DNA of 64,000 bases from Micromonospora halophytica (GTDB lineage: Bacteria; Actinomycetota; Actinomycetes; Mycobacteriales; Micromonosporaceae), in contig NZ_FMDN01000002.1 of NCBI RefSeq assembly GCF_900090245.1, positions 1-64,000 of the forward strand, given 5' to 3'. Positions 40,716 through 50,523 of this stretch are shown here, one piece after another. The translations under genes were made by a program, and so were the position numbers. The stretch's first letter is position 1, and every line of letters begins with the position of its first letter. The notes under the pieces were generated by a model. It did no database searches, had not been told where the DNA came from, and was given only the letters and a program-made list of their open reading frames with translations.

Positions 40716-43700
40716 ATGCACCGTTCCCCCACCACCACCCCCCGACGTCTGCTCGCCGGCCTGAGCGCCGGCATCCTGGTCGCCGCCGGCCTGGTCGCCA
40801 GCCCCACCCCGTCCCCGGCCGCCGCGGCGCCCGCGGCCGCCGCGACCACCTCCTTCGCCGCCGGCGACTACTGCCTCGGCGAGTGCGCCGACATCCTGCC
40901 GCCCGGCCAGAACGGCAACGCCACCCTGGTCGAGATCCTCGGCAACCAGTCGATCGGCACCCTGCCCCGGCACTCCGCCGACCAGCTCGGCCGCTACGCC
41001 GACCTGGTCTACTCCTACGCCGGCCTGAAGCAGGACCAGATCGGCTCGTTCTTCCACGACGCCTCCTTCGGGGTGCCGCCGACCCAGGTCGAACGGGACT
41101 ACTCGCCCCGCTCCGACGTGCGGATCCTGCGCGACAGGGCCACCGGCGTCCCGCACATCACCGGCACCACCCGGGGCGGCACCATGTACGGCGCCGGCTA
41201 CGCCGGGGCCGAGGACCGGCTGTTCACCATGGACCTGCTGCGGCACGTCGGCCGGGGCACCCTCACCCCGTTCGCCGGCGGCGCCCCGGGCAACCGGGCG
41301 CTGGAGCAGAGCGTCTGGCGCAACTCGCCGTACACCGAGGCGGACCTGCGGGCGCAGGTCGAGGCGCTGCGCACCAGGGGCGGCGCGCGGGGCGAGCAGC
41401 TCTACGCCGACGTGCAGGAGTACATCGCCGGCATCAACGCCTACATCCGCACCTGCATGGCCAACCGGAACTGCCCCGGTGAGTACGTCCTCACCGGCCA
41501 CCTCGACGCGATCACCAACGCCGGCGGCCCGCAGCCGTTCGAGATGACCGACCTGATCGCCATCGCCGGCGTGGTCGGTGGCCTCTTCGGCGGCGGAGGC
41601 GGCACCGAGATGCAGTCGGCGCTGGTGCGCATCGCCGCCCGCGCCCGCTACGGCACCGTCGAGGGCGACAAGGTGTGGAACGCCTTCCGGGCCCAGAACG
41701 ACCCGGAGGCCGTGCTGACCCTGCACGACGGGCAGAGCTTCCCGTACGGCGCCGCCGCGCCGGACCCCGCCAGCGTGGTGCTCCCGGACGCCGGCTCCGC
41801 CCGGGTGGAACCGGTGTTCACCGACCCGACCGGCTCCGCCGCCACCACGACCACCGGCTCCGGCTCCGCCGACCTCGCGGCGGCGCTGTCCGGGCTGACC
41901 GTCTCCCGGCAGCAGCGGGGCATGTCCAACGCGGTCGTGGTCAACGCCGCGCACTCCGCCACCGGCCACCCGATCGCCGTCTTCGGCCCGCAGACCGGCT
42001 ATTTCTCGCCGCAGCTGCTGATGGTGCAGGAGTTGCAGGGCCCGGGGATCAGCGCCCGGGGCGCCGCGTTCGCCGGGCTCAACCTCTACGTACTGCTCGG
42101 GCGCGGGCAGGACTACGCCTGGAGCGCCACCTCCTCGGTCCACGACATCACCGACACGTACGCCCTGCCGCTGTGCACCACCGACGGCAGCGCGCCGACC
42201 CTGGCCAGCAACCGCTACCTGTACCGGGGCTCCTGCCTGCCGATGGAGGAGATCTCGCACGTCAACCGGTGGAGCCCGACCACCGCCGACGGCACGCCCG
42301 CCGGGTCGTACAAGCTCGTCGCCTGGCGCACCAACCTCGGGCTGGTCGCCTGGCGGGGCACCGTCGCCGGCCAGCCGCACGCGTTCACCCAGCTGCGCTC
42401 CACGTACCGGCACGAGGCCGACTCGGCGATCGGCTTCCAGATGTTCAACGACCCGGCGCAGATGGGCACGGCCGACGCCTTCATCGCCTCGGCGAACAAC
42501 GTCGAGTACGCCTTCAACTGGTTCTACGTCAACTCCACCCAGTCGGCGTACTTCAACTCCGGCCTCAACCCGGTACGCGCCGCCGGCTCCGATCCGAACC
42601 TGCCGATGCGGGCCGAGGAGGCGTACGAGTGGCAGGGCTACGACCCGGCGACGAACACCGCCGCGTACGCCCCGCTGGCCGCCCACCCCCGCTCGGTCGA
42701 CCAGGACTACTACGTGAGCTGGAACAACAAGCAGGCCAAGGACTTCGGCGCCGCCGACGGCAACTTCAGCTTCGGCGCCGTGCACCGGGGCGACCTGCTC
42801 GACCGGCCGATGAAGGCGGCCGTCGCGGCCGGGCGGACGTTCGACCGGGCCTCGCTGACCGCGCTGGTGCAGCAGGCCGGCCTGACCGACCTGCGCGGCG
42901 CCGAGGTGCTCGACGAACTGATCCGGGTGCTGGAGAGCCAACCCGTCGCCGACCCCGCGCTGGCCACCGAGATCAGCCGGCTGAAGGCGTGGCGGCAGGC
43001 CGGCGCGCTACGGGTGGAGACCGCCAAGGGATCCAGGGTCTACCGGCACGCGGAGGCGATCCGCACCTTCGACGCCTGGTGGCCGCTGCTGGTCCGGGGG
43101 ATGTTCCGGGCGCCGCTCGGCGCGGACCTGTACCAGTCGCTGGTCAACGCCCTGCAGATCAACGAGTCCCCCTCCGGCCACCAGCAGGGCGACGTGTCGA
43201 ACCTGCCCGGCTCCGCCAACGAGGCCCAGGCGCACAAGGGATCGGCGTTCCAGTACGGCTGGTGGGGCTACGTGGACAAGGACCTGCGCGCGGTGCTCGG
43301 TGACCCGGTCCGGGGCGGGCCCGGCCGGACCTTCTGCGGCGGCGGTGACCTCGCCGGCTGCCGGCAGATCCTGCTCGACACCCTGCGCACCGCGGCGGGC
43401 ACCCCGGCGAGCACGACCTACCCCGGCGACGCCTCCTGCGCCGCCGGCGACCAGTGGTGCGCCGACGCGATCGTCCAGTCCCCGCTGGGCGGCATCAAGC
43501 ACGCCACGATCGCCTGGCAGAACCGGCCGACCTACCAGCAGGTGGTCTCCTTCCCGGCCCGGCGGGGCGACGACCTGACCAACCTCGCCGCCGGCCGACG
43601 GGCCACGGCGTCCAGCAGCGAGTTCCTGCGCGGCCCGGGCCGGGCGGTCGACTCCGACCTCGGCACCCGCTGGGCGAGTTCCTGGTCGGACGACCAGTGG

Positions 43701-43961
43701 CTCGCCGTCGACCTCGGCTCGGCACGGCAGGTCGGCCGGGTGGTCCTGGCCTGGGAGTCGGCGTACGCCCGGTCGTACCGGATCGAGGTCTCCTCCGACG
43801 GCAGCACCTGGCGGGAGGTCTGGTCGACCACGGCGGGCGACGGCGGCACCGACGTGGTGGCGTTCCCGGCCCAGAGCGCGCGGTACGTCCGTACTCGCGG
43901 GCTGACCCGGGCCACCTCGTACGGCTTCTCGCTGTGGGAGATGGCGGTGTACGCCCGCTGA
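40716..43961 (+). CDS. Secreted penicillin-acylase-family amidase with C-terminal F5/8 type C (discoidin) domain
   Basis: A 1081-aa Ntn-hydrolase precursor. Residues 1-40 are a signal peptide (RRLLAGLSAGILVAAGLVAS). The alpha-chain region follows (DVRILRDRATGVPHITGTTR, GYAGAEDRLFTMDLLRHVGR). The beta chain should start at Ser404 in RGMSNAVVVNAAHSATGHPI after autocatalytic cleavage, with FGPQTGYFSPQ downstream. Residues about 955-1081 (NLAAGRRATASSSEFLRGPG to the end) form a discoidin/carbohydrate-binding domain, unusual on acylases. Relatives hydrolyse beta-lactams, acyl-homoserine lactones or lipid amides; the substrate here is unknown. ATG 40716 follows GGAGGATCACC. It stands alone next to a decayed secreted lectin gene. 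Confidence 0.88.
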   Translation: MHRSPTTTPRRLLAGLSAGILVAAGLVASPTPSPAAAAPAAAATTSFAAGDYCLGECADILPPGQNGNATLVEILGNQSIGTLPRHSADQLGRYADLVYSYAGLKQDQIGSFFHDASFGVPPTQVERDYSPRSDVRILRDRATGVPHITGTTRGGTMYGAGYAGAEDRLFTMDLLRHVGRGTLTPFAGGAPGNRALEQSVWRNSPYTEADLRAQVEALRTRGGARGEQLYADVQEYIAGINAYIRTCMANRNCPGEYVLTGHLDAITNAGGPQPFEMTDLIAIAGVVGGLFGGGGGTEMQSALVRIAARARYGTVEGDKVWNAFRAQNDPEAVLTLHDGQSFPYGAAAPDPASVVLPDAGSARVEPVFTDPTGSAATTTTGSGSADLAAALSGLTVSRQQRGMSNAVVVNAAHSATGHPIAVFGPQTGYFSPQLLMVQELQGPGISARGAAFAGLNLYVLLGRGQDYAWSATSSVHDITDTYALPLCTTDGSAPTLASNRYLYRGSCLPMEEISHVNRWSPTTADGTPAGSYKLVAWRTNLGLVAWRGTVAGQPHAFTQLRSTYRHEADSAIGFQMFNDPAQMGTADAFIASANNVEYAFNWFYVNSTQSAYFNSGLNPVRAAGSDPNLPMRAEEAYEWQGYDPATNTAAYAPLAAHPRSVDQDYYVSWNNKQAKDFGAADGNFSFGAVHRGDLLDRPMKAAVAAGRTFDRASLTALVQQAGLTDLRGAEVLDELIRVLESQPVADPALATEISRLKAWRQAGALRVETAKGSRVYRHAEAIRTFDAWWPLLVRGMFRAPLGADLYQSLVNALQINESPSGHQQGDVSNLPGSANEAQAHKGSAFQYGWWGYVDKDLRAVLGDPVRGGPGRTFCGGGDLAGCRQILLDTLRTAAGTPASTTYPGDASCAAGDQWCADAIVQSPLGGIKHATIAWQNRPTYQQVVSFPARRGDDLTNLAAGRRATASSSEFLRGPGRAVDSDLGTRWASSWSDDQWLAVDLGSARQVGRVVLAWESAYARSYRIEVSSDGSTWREVWSTTAGDGGTDVVAFPAQSARYVRTRGLTRATSYGFSLWEMAVYAR

Positions 43962-43970
43962 CCGGTGAAC

Positions 43971-44003
43971 CCCGGCCGGCGCGCTGACCCCGCGCCGGCC
44001 GGG
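43971..44003. terminator. Bidirectional terminator acylase / Rieske lipoprotein
   Basis: CCCGGCCGGCGCG (43971-43983) pairs exactly with 43991-44003 across a 7-nt loop between convergent stops. Confidence 0.75.
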
Positions 44004-44009
44004 AGCCGG

Positions 44010-44501
44010 TCAGCCGAGCATGATCTGGTCGCCGTTCACCTTGATCTGCTTGGGCGCGAGCGGCCTGGTCGCCGGGCCCTTCTTCACCGCACCGTCGGTG
44101 ATGGCGAACTGGCTGCCGTGGCAGGTGCAGTTGATCGTGCCGCCGTCGATGTTCGACACCGGACAACCCTTGTGGGTGCAGATCAGGTCGAAACCCTTGA
44201 ACTCCCCCGGGCTCGGCTGGGTGACCACCACGCCCCGCTCGGCGAAGATCGCGCCACCGCCGACCGGGATGTCGGTCGTCCTCGCCAGCGGCGCGGCGGC
44301 GCTGTCCCGGTTGCCGCCGCCGGCGTCCGGCACGTCCGTCACACCCGGCCCACCGCTGGTCGGGGCGGTGCTCGGTGCGCCGCCGTCGTCGTCAGCGCCG
44401 CAGGCGGCCAGCGCCACCGACGCCCCCACCGCGCCGGCACCGGCGAGCAGGGCACGTCGTGTACGCGCTCCGGGCCCGGTCAGCACCTGATCGTCACTCA
44501 T
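44010..44501 (-). CDS. Tat-exported Rieske [2Fe-2S] lipoprotein
   Basis: A 163-aa extracytoplasmic electron-transfer protein. The N-terminus combines a twin-arginine motif (ARTRRALLAG, Arg15-Arg16) with a lipobox LAAC whose Cys34 would be lipidated, so folding before export and membrane anchoring are expected. A Gly/Ala/Pro-rich linker (38-75) leads to the Rieske domain with ligands Cys108/His110 in ICTHKGCPVS and Cys125/His128 in CTCHGSQF; Cys113 and Cys127 would form the disulfide. ATG 44501 lies after AGAGAGG. Partner oxidoreductase is not encoded nearby. An in-frame start at 44570 would bury the signal. Confidence 0.9.
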   Translation of the reverse strand: MSDDQVLTGPGARTRRALLAGAGAVGASVALAACGADDDGGAPSTAPTSGGPGVTDVPDAGGGNRDSAAAPLARTTDIPVGGGAIFAERGVVVTQPSPGEFKGFDLICTHKGCPVSNIDGGTINCTCHGSQFAITDGAVKKGPATRPLAPKQIKVNGDQIMLG

Positions 44502-44614
44502 CTCCGGCCTCTCTCTCGACGTGCCGCCGCCGGTCGTGGACGCGCGGCCGCACTCGTGCCCACGCATCACTGTGCCGGACGGTTCACCGTCGCACCGCCG
44601 GACCCGTGAACAGT

Positions 44615-44646
44615 GACGGGCGGGCCGGTGACCCGGCCCGCCCGTC
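44615..44646 (-). terminator. Terminator of uvrA
   Basis: GACGGGCGGGCCGG (44615-44628) pairs exactly with 44633-44646 across a 4-nt loop, 11 bases beyond the uvrA stop. Confidence 0.8.
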
Positions 44647-44657
44647 GTACGCCCCGC

Positions 44658-47603
44658 TCAGCGCGCCCCGGCCGGCACCTTCCGGGTACGCGACTTCGCC
44701 ACGCCGCCGTTGGCCTTGGCCGCCCGGGTGGTGGCCGCCCTGGCTCCCTTGGCCTCGCCGTCGAGCTTCAGCATCGGCCGCAGGAACTGGCCGGTGTGGC
44801 TGTCGGGCACCTCGGCGACCTCCTCCGGGGTGCCGGTGGCGAGCACCGTGCCGCCCCGGTGGCCGCCCTCCGGACCCATGTCGATGATCCAGTCGGCGCT
44901 CTTGATCACGTCGAGGTTGTGCTCGATGGTGATCACCGTGTTGCCCTTGTCGACCAGGCCCTCCAGCACCATCAGCAGCTTGCGGATGTCCTCGAAGTGC
45001 AGGCCGGTGGTCGGCTCGTCGAGCACGTAGACCGTCCGGCCGGTGGAGCGCTTCTGCAGCTCGGAGGCGAGCTTGACCCGCTGCGCCTCACCGCCGGAGA
45101 GGGTCGGCGCGGGCTGGCCCAGCCGGACGTACCCGAGACCCACGTCGACCAGGGTCCTCAGGTGCCGGTGGATGGCCGGGATGGCGGAGAAGAACTCCGC
45201 CGCCTCCTCGATCGGCATCTCCAGCACGTCGGAGACGGTCTTGCCCTTGTAGTGCACCTCCAGCGTCTCCCGGTTGTACCGGGCGCCCTTGCAGACCTCG
45301 CACGGGACGTAGACGTCCGGCAGGAAGTTCATCTCGATCTTGATGGTGCCGTCACCGGAGCACGCCTCGCACCGGCCGCCCTTGACGTTGAACGAGAACC
45401 GGCCCGGGCCGTACCCCCGGACCTTCGCCTCGGTGGTCTCGGCGAAGAGCTTGCGGACGTGGTCCCACACCCCCGTGTAGGTGGCCGGGTTGGACCGCGG
45501 CGTACGGCCGATCGGCGACTGGTCGACGCCCACGACCTTGTCCACATGCTCCAGGCCGGTGACCCGGGTGTGCCGGCCCGGGACCAGTCGGGCGCCGTTG
45601 ATCTGGTTGGCCAGCACCGCGTACAGGATGTCGTTGACCAGCGTCGACTTGCCGGAACCGGAGACCCCGGTGACGGCGATGAGCTGGCCGAGCGGGAACG
45701 ACACGGTCAGGTTGCGCAGGTTGTGCTCCCGCGCGCCGTGCACCACCAGCTCCCGGCCCGGGGTCTGCGGGCGGCGCTGCCGTGGCGTCGGGATCACCTT
45801 GCGCCCGGACAGGTACGCCCCGGTGACCGACTCGTCGTTCTCCAGCAGCGCCGGCACCGAGCCGCTGTGCACGATCTTCCCACCGTGCTCACCCGCGCCG
45901 GGGCCGATGTCGACGATCCAGTCGGCGACCCGGATGGTGTCCTCGTCGTGCTCGACCACGATCAGGGTGTTGCCCAGGCCACGCAGCCGCAGCAGGGTCT
46001 CGATCAGGCGGTGGTTGTCGCGCTGGTGCAGGCCGATGGAGGGCTCGTCGAGCACGTACAGCACGCCGACCAGCCCGGAGCCGATCTGGGTGGCGAGCCG
46101 GATGCGCTGCGCCTCGCCGCCGGAGAGGGTGCCGGCCGCCCGGTCCAGGGAGAGGTAGTCCAGGCCGACGTCGAGCAGGAACTTCAACCGGGCGTTGATC
46201 TCCTTGAGCACCCGCTCGGCGATCATCTTCTGCCGGTCGGTCAGCTCGATGCCGGCGAGCAGGTCGGCGGCCTCACCGACGGAGAGGTTGCACACCTCGG
46301 CGATGCTCTTGCCGGCCAGGGTCACCGCGAGCACCTCGGGCTTGAGCCGGGCGCCGCCGCAGGCCGCGCAGGGCACGTCGCGCATGTACCCCTCGTACTT
46401 CTCCCGCGACCACTCCGACTCGGTGTCGGAGTGCCGCCGCTCGATCCACTGCACCACGCCCTCGAAGCCGGTGTAGTAGGAGCGCTCGCGGCCGTACTTG
46501 TTGCGGTAGCGCACGTGCACCTGGTCGTCGGAGCCGTGCAGGATCGTCTTCTGCGCCCGCGACGGCAACGCCCGCCACGGCGTGTCGACGTCGAAGTGCT
46601 GGGCCTCGCCGAGCGCCTCCAGCAGGCGCAGGAAGTATTCCAGGTTGTGCCCGGTCGCCCAGGGCTGGATCGCGCCCTCGCGCAGGGTGCGCTCCGGGTC
46701 GGGGATGAGCAGCTCCGGGTCGACCTCCTTCTTGGTGCCCAGGCCGGTGCACTCGGGGCAGGCGCCGTACGGGGCGTTGAAGGAGAAGACCCGCGGCTCC
46801 AGGTCCTCGATCGCCAGGGGGTGGTCGTTCGGGCAGGCCAGGTGCTCGGAGTAGCGGCGCTCCCGCTCCGGGTCGTCCTCGGGCAGGTCGACGAAGTCGA
46901 GCAGGACCAGCCCGCCGGAGAGGCCGAGCGCGGCCTCGACCGAGTCGGTCAGCCGCTGCTTGGCGCCGGGCTTGACGCTGAGCCGGTCGATCACCACCTC
47001 GATGGTGTGCTTCTCCTGCTTCTTGAGCTTCGGCGGCTCGGTGAGCTGGTGCACCACGCCGTCGACCCGGGCCCGGGCGTAGCCCTTGGACTGCAGCTCG
47101 GCGAAGAGGTCGACGTACTCGCCCTTACGGCCGCGCACGACCGGGGCGAGCACCATGAACCGGGTGCCCTCGGCCATCGCCAGGACCCGGTCGACGATCT
47201 GCTGCGGGCTCTGCCGGGAGATCCGCTCCCCGCAGACCGGGCAGTGCGGCTCGCCGATGCGGGCGAAGAGCAGCCGAAGGTAGTCGTAGACCTCGGTGAT
47301 GGTGCCGACCGTGGAGCGCGGGTTGCGCGAGGTCGACTTCTGGTCGATGGAGACCGCCGGGCTCAGACCCTCGATGAAGTCGACGTCGGGCTTGTCCATC
47401 TGGCCGAGGAACTGCCGGGCGTACGACGACAGCGACTCGACGTAGCGGCGCTGCCCCTCGGCGAAGATCGTGTCGAAGGCCAGGCTCGACTTGCCCGACC
47501 CGGAGAGCCCGGTGAAGACGATCAGAGCGTCCCGGGGCAGGTCGAGACTGACGTCACGCAGGTTGTGCTCGCGCGCGCCACGGATGATCAGTCGGTCGGC
47601 CAC
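44658..47603 (-). CDS. uvrA: UvrA, excinuclease ABC subunit A
   Basis: A 981-aa damage-recognition ATPase of nucleotide excision repair. Two ABC domains are present: the first Walker A is [20 protein letters not shown], the second [15 protein letters not shown], with [19 protein letters not shown] and [19 protein letters not shown] as signatures. Zinc modules appear as CPVCGERIS near the N-terminus, [10 protein letters not shown] and [20 protein letters not shown] with YVPCEVC. The start is GTG 47603 (GGGAG about 10 nt upstream). The C-terminal 25 residues are a basic Ala/Lys tail ([18 protein letters not shown]) not needed for the fold. No SOS box was recognised upstream. Confidence 0.97.
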   Translation of the reverse strand: MADRLIIRGAREHNLRDVSLDLPRDALIVFTGLSGSGKSSLAFDTIFAEGQRRYVESLSSYARQFLGQMDKPDVDFIEGLSPAVSIDQKSTSRNPRSTVGTITEVYDYLRLLFARIGEPHCPVCGERISRQSPQQIVDRVLAMAEGTRFMVLAPVVRGRKGEYVDLFAELQSKGYARARVDGVVHQLTEPPKLKKQEKHTIEVVIDRLSVKPGAKQRLTDSVEAALGLSGGLVLLDFVDLPEDDPERERRYSEHLACPNDHPLAIEDLEPRVFSFNAPYGACPECTGLGTKKEVDPELLIPDPERTLREGAIQPWATGHNLEYFLRLLEALGEAQHFDVDTPWRALPSRAQKTILHGSDDQVHVRYRNKYGRERSYYTGFEGVVQWIERRHSDTESEWSREKYEGYMRDVPCAACGGARLKPEVLAVTLAGKSIAEVCNLSVGEAADLLAGIELTDRQKMIAERVLKEINARLKFLLDVGLDYLSLDRAAGTLSGGEAQRIRLATQIGSGLVGVLYVLDEPSIGLHQRDNHRLIETLLRLRGLGNTLIVVEHDEDTIRVADWIVDIGPGAGEHGGKIVHSGSVPALLENDESVTGAYLSGRKVIPTPRQRRPQTPGRELVVHGAREHNLRNLTVSFPLGQLIAVTGVSGSGKSTLVNDILYAVLANQINGARLVPGRHTRVTGLEHVDKVVGVDQSPIGRTPRSNPATYTGVWDHVRKLFAETTEAKVRGYGPGRFSFNVKGGRCEACSGDGTIKIEMNFLPDVYVPCEVCKGARYNRETLEVHYKGKTVSDVLEMPIEEAAEFFSAIPAIHRHLRTLVDVGLGYVRLGQPAPTLSGGEAQRVKLASELQKRSTGRTVYVLDEPTTGLHFEDIRKLLMVLEGLVDKGNTVITIEHNLDVIKSADWIIDMGPEGGHRGGTVLATGTPEEVAEVPDSHTGQFLRPMLKLDGEAKGARAATTRAAKANGGVAKSRTRKVPAGAR

Positions 47604-47800
47604 GGTGCGTGTGCTCCCGGAAGAAGAAAATGAGGCGGATCTGTCCGCTCCGAGCGGGGTCTGAGCGGTTCTGACAGGCGCAGGGAAGGTGCCTCGGCAA
47701 CTCTAGCCCCGAGGTACGACAACTTCCCGCGCCCGCACATTCCCCCAGCTCACCACGGTCACGCCGGCCCGGGTGCGGGCGGGCGCGACCGCTGAGCGGG

Positions 47801-48880
47801 TCAGTGTCCGCCGGGTGACGGCGGCGACGACGGACGCGCCGTCCGACGCCGCCCGCCTCGCCAACTCCCCCGCCGTTCGGCCGCGACCCGGGTCTCCCGG
47901 CGTCGGCTCTCGAAGGCCACCTCCCGCTGCAACCGACGCCAGCTCTCCCAACGCCGGACGGGCAGTTCCCCGCCTTCCAGCGCCTCGCGCACCGCGCAGG
48001 CCGGCTCGGCCTCGTGCGCGCAGTCGGCGTACCGGCAGCCGGTGGCGAGCTCGGCGATGTCGGCGAACGCCCGGTCCAGCCCGGCGACGCCGTCGAGCAG
48101 GCCCACCGCGCGGACCCCCGGGGTGTCCAGCACCGCGCCTCCGCCGGGGACCGGCACCAGCGCCCGCCAGGTGGTGGTGTGCCGGCCCTTGCCGTCGGAG
48201 CGACGGATCGCCTGGGTCGGCATGACGACCGCCCCGGCCAGCGCGTTGACCAGGCTCGACTTGCCCGCCCCGGAGGGGCCGAGCAGCCCGAGGGTCCGCC
48301 CGGGCGCGACGAACGGCCGCAGCTGCTCCAGGCCGGCGCCCCGCTCGGCGCTGACCGGCAGCACCGGCACACCGGGCGCCACCGCGGCGAGCTGCCGGGC
48401 CACCTGAGCGGGGTCGGCGGCCAGGTCGACCTTGGTGAGCACGACCAGGGGACGGGCCCCGGACTCGTGGGCCAGCGAGAGCAGCCGCTCGATCCGGGCG
48501 ACGTCCGGCTCGGGGTGCACCGGCTCGACCACCGCGGCGGCGTCGAGGTTGGCGGCGAGCACCTGCCCGCTGGCGTCCTTGCCCGCCGTGCGGCGCACCA
48601 GCGCGCTGCGGCGCGGCAGCACCACGTCGACGGTCACCGGCCCGTCGGGCCAGGTGGCGAGCAGCACCCAGTCGCCCGCGCAGGGCAGGGTGGTCAGGTC
48701 ACGGGCGGCGGCGGCCAGCACCGCCGGGCCCAGGCTGGCGCGGACGGGACCGTCCGCGCAGAGCACGGTGCAGACGCCGCGGTCCACCCGGGCCACCCGG
48801 CCCGGTCGGCGGTCGGGGTGGCGTCGCGCGTACGCCGCCCGCTCGGCGTCGAGGCCGAGGGCGGCAAGGTCGATGGTCAT
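47801..48880 (-). CDS. rsgA: RsgA, small ribosomal subunit-dependent GTPase
   Basis: A 359-aa circularly permuted GTPase that checks late 30S maturation. An OB fold comes first (RRPGRVARVDRGVCTVLC), then the G4 motif VVLTKVDLA before the P-loop GPSGAGKSSLVNALAG and G3 DTPGVRAVGL, the permuted order that defines the family. A zinc module with CRYADCAHEAEPACAV follows. The C-terminal tail (RRETRVAAERRGSWRGGRRR and a Pro/Ser end) is longer and more basic than usual and could reflect a shifted stop. ATG 48880 follows GATGAGGA. Lies 198 nt upstream of uvrA on the same strand. Confidence 0.93.
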   Translation of the reverse strand: MTIDLAALGLDAERAAYARRHPDRRPGRVARVDRGVCTVLCADGPVRASLGPAVLAAAARDLTTLPCAGDWVLLATWPDGPVTVDVVLPRRSALVRRTAGKDASGQVLAANLDAAAVVEPVHPEPDVARIERLLSLAHESGARPLVVLTKVDLAADPAQVARQLAAVAPGVPVLPVSAERGAGLEQLRPFVAPGRTLGLLGPSGAGKSSLVNALAGAVVMPTQAIRRSDGKGRHTTTWRALVPVPGGGAVLDTPGVRAVGLLDGVAGLDRAFADIAELATGCRYADCAHEAEPACAVREALEGGELPVRRWESWRRLQREVAFESRRRETRVAAERRGSWRGGRRRTARPSSPPSPGGH

Positions 48881-49095
48881 CGCATCCTCATCGGTGTCGG
48901 AACGGGGTGTGGCGGTACACGAGTGCTACGACCGGCATGCTCACCACCTCCGTCCGTCGTCCGCGGCGCCCGCGTTCTGCGACGACTTCAGCCCGGCGCG
49001 TCCGACGCCGCGACCTGAAGCCGTCGGGCCGACGGTAGGGGGCGCAGCGACGCGCCGAAAGCGATTTCCCCGGCGACGTGACGGCCCGGTGCCGC

Positions 49096-49101
49096 TAGGG
49101 T
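49096..49101 (+). promoter_or_regulatory. -10 hexamer of the DinB/MDMPI gene
   Basis: TAGGGT ends 6 nt before GTG 49108, the leaderless geometry. Confidence 0.5.
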
Positions 49102-49107
49102 CGGTGC

Positions 49108-49824
49108 GTGACCACGGATCCGCTTCTGCTGGCCGGCGAGGTGGACGACGCCACCGCCCGGCTGCTGCGTACCGCCGCCGCCCTCGACGCCGCGGCCGTC
49201 GCGGCGCCCTCGCTGCTGCCCGGGTGGACCCGCGGTCACGTCCTGGCGCACCTGGCCCGCAACGCCGACGGCTTCGTCAACCTGCTCACCTCGGCCCGCA
49301 CCGGCGAACAGCTGCCGATGTACGCCGGCCCCGCCGCCCGCGCCGCCGACATCGAGTCCGGCGCCGCCCGGGCACCGGAGGTCCACCTGGACGACCTGCG
49401 TCGCTCCGCACAACGCTTCGCCGAGGCGGTCACCGCCATGCCGGTGCAGGCGTGGTCCGCGACGGTCGAGACCCGGCGCGGCCCGTGGCCGGCGGCGATG
49501 CTGGTCTGGGGCCGGCTGCGGGAGCTCGAGGTGCACCACGTCGACCTGGCCGCCGGCTACCGGCCGACCGACTGGCCGCCGGCATTCGCCGGACACCTGC
49601 TGCACGAGGTGGTGGGCGGGCTCGCCGAGCGCGCCGACGCCCCGGCGATGCTGCTGCGGTACGACGGCAGCCGGCACGAGCTGGTGGTCGGCGACCGCGA
49701 GGGCGCGCCCCTGGTCACCGGCTCCCCCGCCGAGCTGGCCGCCTGGTTGATCGGCCGCAGCAGCGGCGACGGGCTGACCGTCACCCCGGACGGTGCCCTG
49801 CCGACCCCACCGGAATGGATATAG
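49108..49824 (+). CDS. Maleylpyruvate isomerase-family (DinB-type) mycothiol-dependent enzyme
   Basis: A 238-aa four-helix-bundle protein of the DinB/MDMPI superfamily, whose members bind a divalent metal and use mycothiol as cofactor for isomerisation or thiol transfer. The metal-site signature is LLPGWTRGHVLAHLARNADG, followed by LRELEVHHVDLAAGYRPTDW with the two further histidines. The C-terminal part (VTGSPAELAAWLIGRSSGDG) is an SCP2-like/MDMPI-C domain. Its specific reaction is unknown. The GTG 49108 start is leaderless. It overlaps or abuts the MBL gene, so the two are probably an operon that may handle a thiol conjugate. Confidence 0.85.
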   Translation: MTTDPLLLAGEVDDATARLLRTAAALDAAAVAAPSLLPGWTRGHVLAHLARNADGFVNLLTSARTGEQLPMYAGPAARAADIESGAARAPEVHLDDLRRSAQRFAEAVTAMPVQAWSATVETRRGPWPAAMLVWGRLRELEVHHVDLAAGYRPTDWPPAFAGHLLHEVVGGLAERADAPAMLLRYDGSRHELVVGDREGAPLVTGSPAELAAWLIGRSSGDGLTVTPDGALPTPPEWI

Positions 49825-49832
49825 ACAACGTC

Positions 49833-50486
49833 ATGACCTACACCGGAGACGTCACTGCGGGCGGCGTGCCCGCCGTCCGCGAGCTGGGCGGGCTCACCGT
49901 CACCAAGATCTCGGTCGGCCCGATGGACAACAACGCCTACCTGCTGCGGTGCCGCACCACCGGCGAGCAGGTGCTGATCGACGCGGCGAACGAGGCCCCC
50001 CGCCTGCTGGAACTGCTCGGCGACGGCGGCCTGGCCGCCGTGGTCACCACGCACCGGCACATGGACCACTGGGTGGCGCTGGAGGAGGTCGTGGCCAAGA
50101 CCGGCGCGCGCGCCCTGGTGCACGCCGACGACGCCGAGGGGCTGCCCATCGAGGCGGAGACCCTCACCGACGGCGACACCGTGCCGGTCGGGGACTGCGC
50201 CCTGGAGGTGATCCACGTCCAGGGTCACACCCCGGGCTCCATCGCGCTGCTGTACCGGGACCCGGCCGGCACCCCGCACCTGTTCACCGGGGACTCGCTC
50301 TTCCCCGGCGGGGTGGGCAACACCGACCAGGACCCGCAGCGGTTCGGCCAGCTCATCGACGACGTGGAGCACAAGCTCTTCGACCGGTTGCCCGACGAGA
50401 CCTGGTTCTACCCCGGGCACGGCCGGGACAGCACCCTCGGCGCGGAGCGCCCGTCGTTGCCGCAGTGGCGCGCCCGCGGCTGGTGA
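49833..50486 (+). CDS. MBL-fold metallo-hydrolase (glyoxalase II-like)
   Basis: A 217-aa metallo-beta-lactamase-fold hydrolase. Metal ligands are visible in VVTTHRHMDHWVALEEV (HxHxDH), GHTPGSIALLY, LFTGDSLFPGGVGNTDQDPQ (Asp) and WFYPGHGRDSTLG (His). The arrangement with a long PGGVGNT loop matches hydroxyacylglutathione-hydrolase-like proteins; in an actinomycete the thioester would be of mycothiol, consistent with the mycothiol-type gene directly upstream. ATG 49833 (MTYTGDV) fits relatives; ATG 49815, overlapping the upstream stop, is an alternative. Neither has a good SD, so coupling is likely. Confidence 0.87.
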   Translation: MTYTGDVTAGGVPAVRELGGLTVTKISVGPMDNNAYLLRCRTTGEQVLIDAANEAPRLLELLGDGGLAAVVTTHRHMDHWVALEEVVAKTGARALVHADDAEGLPIEAETLTDGDTVPVGDCALEVIHVQGHTPGSIALLYRDPAGTPHLFTGDSLFPGGVGNTDQDPQRFGQLIDDVEHKLFDRLPDETWFYPGHGRDSTLGAERPSLPQWRARGW

Positions 50487-50494
50487 GGCGTCGC

Positions 50495-50523
50495 GGCGCC
50501 GGTCAGCCCGGCTGACCGGCGCC
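50495..50523. terminator. Bidirectional terminator MBL / DedA
   Basis: GGCGCCGGTCAGC (50495-50507) pairs exactly with 50511-50523 with a 3-nt loop. It overlaps the stop codon of the DedA gene. Confidence 0.7.

Noticed and set aside
40716..43961. Acylase taken as part of a beta-lactam or lipopeptide biosynthetic cluster
   Set aside because: No NRPS, PKS or tailoring genes are within the window; DNA-repair genes lie on both sides.
44613..47633. A 1006-codon plus-strand frame opposite uvrA
   Set aside because: It is the mirror of UvrA with residues typical of antisense frames; no start signal or family match.
47640..47700. Possible SOS/LexA box upstream of uvrA
   Set aside because: The region has GAACCGCTCAGA-like sequence on the minus strand but lacks the GAAC-N4-GTTC dyad, so I do not call an operator.
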